NCBI GenBank assembly: GCA_021018815.1
Contig: JAITYX010000046.1
Span: forward strand, 4,157,501 to 4,221,500
Direction: 5' to 3'
DNA length: 64,000 nt
DNA from: Talinum fruticosum
Taxonomy: Eukaryota > Streptophyta > Magnoliopsida > Caryophyllales > Talinaceae
Shown here piece by piece: positions 57,498 to 64,000 of the stretch; positions within the stretch are counted from its first letter, which is position 1; the number at the start of each line of letters is the position of its first letter. The position numbers and the translations under genes were made by a program. The notes beneath the pieces are model-generated. The model worked only from the letters and a program-made list of their open reading frames with translations, was not told the DNA's origin and did not search any database.

Positions 57498-59024
57498 TGA
57501 AGACTCGGACTTTACATCTCACCTTTCTTAGTTCTATCTAGGGAATCGGTTATAAGACTTTCTCACTTAAAAAGTTTTGATTCCAAATCATTCCTTGTGT
57601 CTTAGAAACTTTTCGAGTGATATGGTACTTTCTCCGAGTGTTATAGAAATTTTCTCATGCATTTATGCATAACTCGTGTGACTCGAAATCATCTCTGCAT
57701 GGTTCACTCGGTTCCGAGTCACTTAACACTCGGACATATCGCATGATTCAAACACTATCTTTTTGCACTCGACTCGGTATTTTAGTTTGAATTGTGTTTA
57801 GTCTAGATCAAGTGTGTCCGTTCCGTTATTTCATATTTGACTTGATTTATTGACACGTATGGAATTTTGAGTATCATGAATATTAGACTCGAAAATTCCA
57901 TTCCCTTTCGACCTAGATAATTAGCCACTTAATTATCTTAGTCATATTATTATATGTGTCTAATCTTGGACCAAAGTATTTTATACTTTGAGAACCAAAT
58001 TGATTTACTTTTGTAGGTGATTGAAAAGAGGTTATCCTATATTTGAAATACAAAAGTAACCGGCTTCAAAACGTCAAATCACCAGCGAGACAAGGCTTTT
58101 TCCACCTCCGACCTAGCCTCGGACACTACATCGGGGTTGTCTATTTCTAGAAATGGAAATCCGCAACACTAAGCTCAACGGTGGTTTCCACATTACTTCG
58201 AAAACACCGCTAATGGTTTTAGGCACTATCAAGGGAGTCAAGAGCCGTTTGTCTAACGTTAACATATCAACGGATATTTTCCGAGTGACTCGGAAAGTTC
58301 CTACACAACGGTCCTAAACGAACTTCGAGTCGGAAGATTGACATAACGGCTAAGTCTGTTTGGTCATCCATAAAAGGAAGCCAACTCTCAAGACTTGAAG
58401 ATTGCCGAACCTATTGTTAATACACATACTTGATCGAAGTCTTTGTATTCATTCTCAATCTTCTACTTATAACTCCCACTCTGTTATTCATTATATTCGA
58501 GTTGTAAGGTCTTGTACTCGATTACTAAACACTTTCTTTCTTACTCTCTAAGTAAGGTCCCTTGATCGAGCCGTAAGGGTTAACTCAGCTCGATTGTCCC
58601 TAAGCTGTAAGGGTTATCTCAGCTAGGAAGTACTAGATCAAATAAGGGAATTTCTAAGTTTAGGAAAACTTGTAAAGAGTTGTCTAAGGGAGCAACTCGG
58701 GGTTCGATTAGTCTACCGTATTTTGTGGACTCAAAATAGTGGATATGACTTCGTGCTTGGATTAGCACGGTCCGTGGTTTTCTGCCCCAGGAGGGTTTCC
58801 ACGTACTCTCTGTGTCTTCACTTTCGAGTACATTCTAGACTCATACGGACTCAAAGTTTCAGTTTAATCTGCTTCTTTACTCTTCACTATATTCTAACCC
58901 CAATGTAGACTCGGAATCCGCTTCATCCGCACTTTGTTCAAAAGAGTTTGATTTTCATAAAAATCTTCCATCACCCTATTCACCCCCTCTAGGGTGACTT
59001 AGTCTCTCCCCGAGCAAACCTTCA
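57498..59024 (+). mobile_element. Sirevirus LTR shared by K1 (3') and K2 (5'), 1527 bp
   Basis: TGAAGACTCGGAC ... GCAAACCTTCA. Left of it is the 3' end of K1, right of it is the primer site and gag of K2, both in the same orientation. The conserved end has CACCCT at 58972-58977 and AGGGTG at 58991-58996, able to pair. CATAAAAGG at about 58371 may be the TATA-like box. Confidence 0.92.
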
Positions 59025-59026
59025 AT

Positions 59027-59038
59027 TGGTATCGAGCC
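59027..59038 (+). other. Primer binding site of K2
   Basis: TGGTATCGAGCC two bases after the LTR end; close to the initiator-Met tRNA type TGGTATCAGAGC with one A missing. Confidence 0.85.
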
Positions 59039-59084
59039 TAGCTTTTCGGAAAAGGATCTAACCATCCAAAGGTCTAAAGATCAA

Positions 59085-60345
59085 ATGGCTCGGAACAATG
59101 GAGAGTTTGATGAAGGAATATCTTCCAACAGACCACCAAAGTTCAAAGGATCCAACTTCGTGCACCGGAAGAAACTCATGGAATGTTTCCTCCTGGATCA
59201 TGATGAAGATGTCCGGAACATCATACAACAAGGAAACGACACTCCCATGAAGATCGTAGAAACAAGACTCGTGCCCAAGATCAAGGCAGAGTCCACAGCT
59301 GATGAAGCTGAAAAGTTCATAAAGAACTTCAAGGCTATGAACATTCTTATGTGCGCCATTAGCTCGGAAGAATACAACCGAATGTTTGCTCGTGACACAG
59401 CCTAAAGAAGTGTTGGACACACTGGTCAACACTTATGAAGGTACAAGTCAGGTCGGACAAGCGAAGATAAGTCAATATCTTCACAAATATGAGTTATTCA
59501 AGATGGAGCTAGAAGAAAATATCACTCGGATGTTTATTCGATTTACAGAGATTACCAATAATTTCAAATCTCTGGGTAAAAAGATCTCCCACGAGGAAAT
59601 GTGCGGAAAGATACTCGAAGCCTACCCAAGAAAAGATGGAGTCCCAAGGTGACAGCTATCGAAGAGGCTCGGAACTTATCTCTACTAAAACCGGACAAAC
59701 TCATTGGGAAACTTCTCACCCATGAGATTCACTCGGAAGAGGAGGATGCAAAGGTCGGCACCAAAAAGAACATTGCGTTAAAAGCCTTAGAAACCGAGAG
59801 AAGAAAATCCGAGTTCCTCCGACTCGGAAGAGGATCCCATGGCACTAATTGCTAGTGGCTTCAAGAGAATTATGAAGCACAAGAGATGGGATAAGAAGCC
59901 AAAAGAAGAGTTCTATAAGAAAGATAAGAAGGATAGAAAAGGTAAATAGTCTTCTCCTTCAAAGTTATCTTTGACTAAGAACTCGGTTGTTTTGAATGTG
60001 GTAGCAAGGATCACATAGTAAAAGACAAGTCCCAAGAGAAAAAGGGACAGAAGGAAGAAAAAGGCTATGATGGCCACATGGAGTGATGAGGACTCATCTC
60101 GAAGATGACGAGGACTCGGATGACTCAAAGTGTCCGATGGCACTTTCGACTCGAAGCGTAGCGAGTTATACTCGGATCAATCGGACAATGAGGAATCTAA
60201 TCCTCAAGAGGTAATTGAGTACTTTCTTAAATTCTCCAAAGTTCATTTGGCTAAGTATATTTTCACTTTGGAAGAAAAGTCCAATTCGATTCTTCTCACC
60301 TTAAAGAACAACTTCGATCAATTTCCTCCGAGAGCATTTCTTTAA
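59085..60345 (+). pseudogene. K2 gag
   Basis: Starts MARNNGEFDEGISSNRPPKF 47 bp after the primer site. Frame 1 (106 residues) has MKIVETRLVPKIKAES and FIKNFKAMNILMCAISSEEY. Frame 2 (59386-59652) has KEVLDTLVNTYEGTSQVGQA and YELFKMELEENITRMFIRFT, the Gag UBN2-type domain. Frame 3 covers ARNLSLLKPDKLIGKLLTHE. A zinc knuckle at 59988-60029 reads CFECGSKDHIVKDK, with the last Cys replaced by Lys. The tail is acidic and Ser-rich (SDQSDNEESNPQEVIEYFLK). At least four frameshifts. Gag would form particles and bind RNA. Confidence 0.85.
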
Positions 60346-60900
60346 AAAATGAGTTGGAAAAACCGAGACTCACACTCGAGAGAATTCAAGACTAGTGCTT
60401 AAATTAATGAGATTGAGTCCGAGTTACTCGAAGAGAAAATGAGCAGCTAAAGCAAAAGCTCAATGAGTCTCAAGATCTTGTTTTAAAATTTACTCAAGGT
60501 CGAAAAACCTTAACATGCTCTTAGGATCTCAATGTGTCTCCTTCGAAAAGAAGGTCTTGGTTTCAACAAAGAGGAGGAATCCAATTCCTACTCGGAACTT
60601 TTCAAAAAGGATTCCGAACTGTAAACTTCAGGAAAGTTGAGAATGGTCCCATTCATAAAAATGAAAGGAGGACTAAGCCCGGATCGGTTTACAAGAAGAA
60701 ACCATCTCCTCCAGGTTTCCAAAAGAAAAGTTTTTCAAAAGAAAGAGATACGGACTCGGTTCTCTACACGGAAGACTCGGAATCGGACTAAGCCTAAAGT
60801 CATTCAAATCTGGGTTCGAAAAAACCTTCTTCCTCGAAAAGGACCACGAGTAAAGAGTGTTACTGGGTTCGGTAAAGGAAGTGAGAAGGGTTAGATTGTC
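60346..60900 (+). pseudogene. K2 gag C-terminal tail
   Basis: Lys/Arg-rich text continuing Gag: RRTKPGSVYKKKPSPPGFQK, then KVIQIWVRKNLLPRKGPRVK (about 60795-60855). Several stops. Matches K1 at 50280-50380. Confidence 0.65.
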
Positions 60901-61162
60901 TCTGTTTTGCAGGTTACTCGGAAGAGATCAAAAGGACACCGGTATCTTGACGGTGGATGCTCACGCCATATGTCGGGAGACCGAGGACTCTTTTCCGAGT
61001 TAGAAGAGCATAAAGGAGGAAAAGTCACTTTTGGAGATGACAAGCAAAGGCGATAGGCAAGATTGGAAAGGGAAGCAATCTGATCAGCCCAGTTTACCTT
61101 GTCAAAGGATTAAAGTACAATCTACTCAAGCATCTCTCAATTATGTGATAAAGGTCAAGAGG
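60901..61162 (+). pseudogene. K2 protease
   Basis: Active-site region RYLDGGCSRHMSGDRGLFSE near 60940-61000: the copia motif D(S/T)GCS.HM with Gly in place of Ser. Then HKGGKVTFGD and SPVYLVKGLKYNLLKHLS. The block ends at about 61162, where the pre-integrase and integrase should start but are missing. Confidence 0.8.
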
Positions 61163-62325
61163 AAAAACCAAGTGAATCATCATTCTCGGATCCGAAACTC
61201 AGCAGAAAAGATGATGATAAGACCGAGTCTACAAAGACTCAAACTCAACTAGCTCGGAATGAAGTCACTCGGAATGAGACAACTCAAGGATCCACTCGGA
61301 ATGCTCGAAGAGCAAACTAATCACTCGGAACAAGCTTCGAAGAGCAAGCCATTCAGCCTACAAATCTTGTAAATCGGAGAACAGGTAGAGCTTTCAAGTA
61401 TGCTTCTAATCACCCACTAGAAAACATATTATCCGATATCAACAGTAGGGTAAGACTCATTCCTCTCTTCAGAATTTATGTGCATTCACCGCATTCATTT
61501 CATTAACTCGAATCCAAAAATGCACTAGAGGCCCTAAATGAACCTGAATGGGTAGAGGCCATGCAAGAGGAACTCAATCAATTCAAAAGAAACCAAGTCT
61601 CGGACTTTGACCAAACGACCCTCTAACCACCCAGTCATAGGAACCAAATGGGTTTTCAAGAACAAACTGGATGAAGGTGGGTTGGTAGTCGAAACAAGGC
61701 TAGACTTGTGGCTCAAGGTTACAATCAAGAAGAAGGGATTGATTGTGGAGAAACCTTTGCACTGTTGCTGTAATTGAAGCCATTAGAATCCTATTGGCAT
61801 TTGCATCTAGCATGAATATCAAATTATATCAAATGGATATTAAGTGTGCATTTCTCAATGGTTTTATTAAAGAGGAAGTCTATGTCGAGCAACCTCCTGG
61901 ATTTGAAAACTCAGAATTTCCAAATCATGTTTTCAAACTTCAAAAGCGCTTTATGGTCTTAAACAAGCTCCCGGAGCTTGGTATGAAAGACTAAGCAATT
62001 TCTTGGTTCAAAATGATTTTAGAATAGGTCGGATCGACAAGACTCTCTTTATAAAAACCAAGGGGAAAGACTTCCTTATTGCTCAGATTTATGTTGATGA
62101 TATAATTTTTGGAACTACTAATGAAATTCCGTGTCGAGACTTTTCCGAGTTAATGAGACAAGAATTTCAAATGAGTATGATGGGAGAAATCAATTTCTTC
62201 CTTGGTCTACAAATCAAGCAAGACAAAGATGGAATCTATGTTCATCAATCAAAGTACACCAAGGAGCTGCTAAAAAATATAATCTCCAAGACGCAAAGCA
62301 CGCAGCTACACCTATGAGCAGCGAA
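61163..62325 (+). pseudogene. K2 reverse transcriptase
   Basis: After the deletion point: a linker rich in Ser, Arg and Asn, then ALEALNEPEWVEAMQEELNQ (61525-61585), GTKWVFKNKLDEGGLVV, and frame 61743-61994 with IEAIRILLAFASSMNIKLYQ, MDIKCAFLNGFIKEEVYVEQ and PPGFENSEFPNHVFKLQK. The MD(V/I)K.AFLNG motif carries the first catalytic Asp. Frame 62003-62317: FRIGRIDKTLFIKTKGKDFL, IYVDDIIFGTTN with the DD pair, and FQMSMMGEINFFLGLQIKQD. Three frames, so inactive, but less decayed than K1. Confidence 0.92.
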
Positions 62326-62383
62326 GCATAAAACTTGACTCGGACGAGAAAAGTAAAGCAATAGATCGAAACTCTATCGAGGT

Positions 62384-63030
62384 ATGATTGGATCTGTGCT
62401 ATATTACTTCAAAAATAGACCAGACATAATGTTTAGTGTCTGTCTTTGTGCAAGATTTCAAGCTAATCCAAAAGAATCACATCTCACTGCGGTGAAGAGA
62501 ATATTTAGAGATCTTGCAGGGACTCGGAATCTAGGTATGTGGTACTCAAGAGACTCGAACCGACTCTCACCTGGATACTCGGATGCTGATTATGCTGGAT
62601 ACAAAGTTGATAGAAAGAGAACTTCAGGAGCATGCCAATTTCTGGGTCATTCCTTAATATCTTGGCACTCAAAGAAGCAAAACTCAGTAGCTCTATCAAC
62701 TGCCGAGGCTGAGTATATTGCACCTGGAGCATGCTGCGCTCGGATTTTATGGATAAAGCAACACTTGAGAGATCTTGGACTTACTTTCAAAGCGGTTCCA
62801 ATCAAGTGCGACAATCGGAGTGCAATTAGCATCACCAAAATCTCGTTCAAGCACTCAAAGACAAAACATATTGAGGTCGGTATCATTTCTTAAGAGACCA
62901 TTCTGAGAAAGGTGATATTGAACTTGAATTTATTCCTACTAATCTTCAATTAGCCGATCTCTTTACTAAGCTTCTTAGTGAGGATCAATTCTGTTTTATT
63001 AGGAATGAGCTGGGTGTGTTCAATGCATAA
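62384..63030 (+). pseudogene. K2 RNase H and pol end
   Basis: The longest clear frame (169 residues, 62384-62893): MIGSVLYYFKNRPDIMFSVC, then PGYSDADYAGYKVDRKRTSG with the first RNase H Asp, GHSLISWHSKKQNSVALSTA then EAEYIAPGACCARILWIKQH with the Glu and the next acid residue, and IKCDNRSAISITKISFKHSK. A one-base loss near 62886 shifts the frame. The end block HSEKGDIELEFIPTNLQLAD then LFTKLLSEDQFCFIRNELGV reaches stop 63028-63030. It would remove RNA from the RNA-DNA hybrid. Confidence 0.93.
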
Positions 63031-63674
63031 TTATGTGCTTTCTTTGTGAAAATTTCTTTGCATGATTATGTAATTATGTGTTTAGAATCCTATAGTAACC
63101 ATCAGTTCATTTGACTTAGTGATACCGAGTCGATAGTTATTATTTGCGTCCAGCTTCGAGTCACTCGAAACTAAGATGAGTCGACTCGGACGTTGAGAAA
63201 TATGGGCATCAATCTTCCGAAATCATCTCTAGATAAGTGGAGAATTTCAGAATTTGTTTTTTAAAATCTTTTTCTCTCTCTCCGCGCTGTCATCGTGACA
63301 ACTAGCCGTTGGAAGGCAAACCGCTGGAATTCTAACCGTTGAAGGAGAGAACCGTCACACCGGTCTAAGGTGACCGATGAAAGAGCCGAGTCGAATGGAT
63401 ATTGAAGGACGATTATTTTCCCTATAAATAGCGACTATTCTCCTTCATTTCATTACTTTACTTTTCACTTACTCTCTCTCTCGAACTCAAATCTTCGTGA
63501 ACAAGCTCTCTCGTACTATAAGCAACTCCAAGTACTTTCAAGCTTTGTGAAGATCGTCTCAAGTAAGCTCAACTCGCTCTCAACTCGCTCTTCTACTCTT
63601 TTTACTTTTACTCTCTTCGAGTTCTTCTCTTCTCATCTCTCTCAAGCCTTTCTACTCTCTCTTTTCTCTCAAAG
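63031..63674 (+). other. K2 spacer and leader of the extra gene
   Basis: Noncoding. CCGTTGG, CCGCTGG and CCGTTGA words near 63305-63345, then TATAAATA at 63423 and a CT-rich leader of about 245 bp. Parallel to 55170-55722 in K1. Confidence 0.6.
63423..63430 (+). promoter_or_regulatory. Internal TATA box upstream of the K2 extra gene
   Basis: TATAAATA followed by GCGACTATTC, about 245 bp before the ATG at 63675. Confidence 0.55.
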
Positions 63675-64000
63675 ATGCGTAAGGTTAAGGGGAAGGCTTT
63701 CTTTTTATAAAAAGAGAGGAAAGAGAGAGAAGAGAACAAAGAGTCACTCGTTTAGCAATCTAGTTGTGATGTTGCCGTTTCGGCTTATGACTTTGAACTT
63801 GAAAGTATTACAACTATGGGGCGACCTACTTCTACTTATGCTGCCTTTTCGGCCCGAACAGAGCTAGGAATATGGCTCGCCACAAAGAAGCCTTGAACCA
63901 AAAGCCAAGAGGGCCCTTCAACCTCTAAACTCGTTGTCACCCAAAGATCTTGTGCTGGATGATAAGTTCTTCCCAACCACCAAATTCTCGTGGTTGCCCC
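63675..64000 (+). pseudogene. K2 extra gene, start only, cut by window edge
   Basis: ATG at 63675: MRKVKGKAFFL then a stop, so frameshifted early. The later text QPLNSLSPKDLVLDDKFFPT near 63920-63980 matches LDDKFFTTTSF of K1. The rest lies outside the window, as does the 3' LTR of K2. Confidence 0.6.

Overview
This is repeat-dominated nuclear DNA of a flowering plant, probably a species with a large genome. I found no intact host gene, tRNA, rRNA or CRISPR array. Nearly every reading frame I can assign belongs to LTR retrotransposons, and nearly all are broken. The species cannot be fixed from this window. All family names below come from motifs I could read, not from database searches.

Positions 1-28101 are a nest of Ty3/gypsy-type elements of one family, whose LTRs begin TGTAGACACC and end CCTACA or CTTACA. 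Copy A (1208-3859, +) and copy D (LTR pieces 4065-5265 and 11562-12365, internal 12366-14472 and on past 22345, -) are old. Copy C (5266-11561, +) is a gene-free element inserted into the LTR of copy D. A gag-protease-only Athila-like element (14473-22339, -) is inserted into the internal part of copy D with a 5-bp target duplication. Copy E (to 28101, +) carries an antisense plant-mobile-domain-like gene. A decayed chromovirus integrase end follows at 28311-28950.

Positions 29000-45450 are less dense and more AT-rich. They hold a 360-bp TTG microsatellite, a CACTA-like transposon end, a 640-bp inverted repeat, a solo Sirevirus-type LTR with perfect target duplication, a decayed copia gag, an element with long inverted ends (38829-40070), and copy G of the first family (about 41570-45445), again with an antisense mobile-domain-like gene.

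Positions 45612-64000 are Ty1/copia elements of the Sirevirus type: LTRs TGAAGACTCGG...AACCTTCA, a Met-type primer site, polypurine tracts, and an extra gene between pol and the 3' LTR. K0 (-) ends in two LTRs. K1 (+) lies head to head with K0 and has a solo LTR inside pol. K2 (+) shares a single LTR with K1 and runs off the window. The extra gene has its own TATAAATA box and pyrimidine-rich leader in both K1 and K2.

The elements do not cooperate as a pathway. They record rounds of insertion, LTR-LTR recombination and decay. The best leads for a second look are the promoter-bearing extra gene of the Sireviruses, the antisense mobile-domain gene in the gypsy family, and the 640-bp hairpin.
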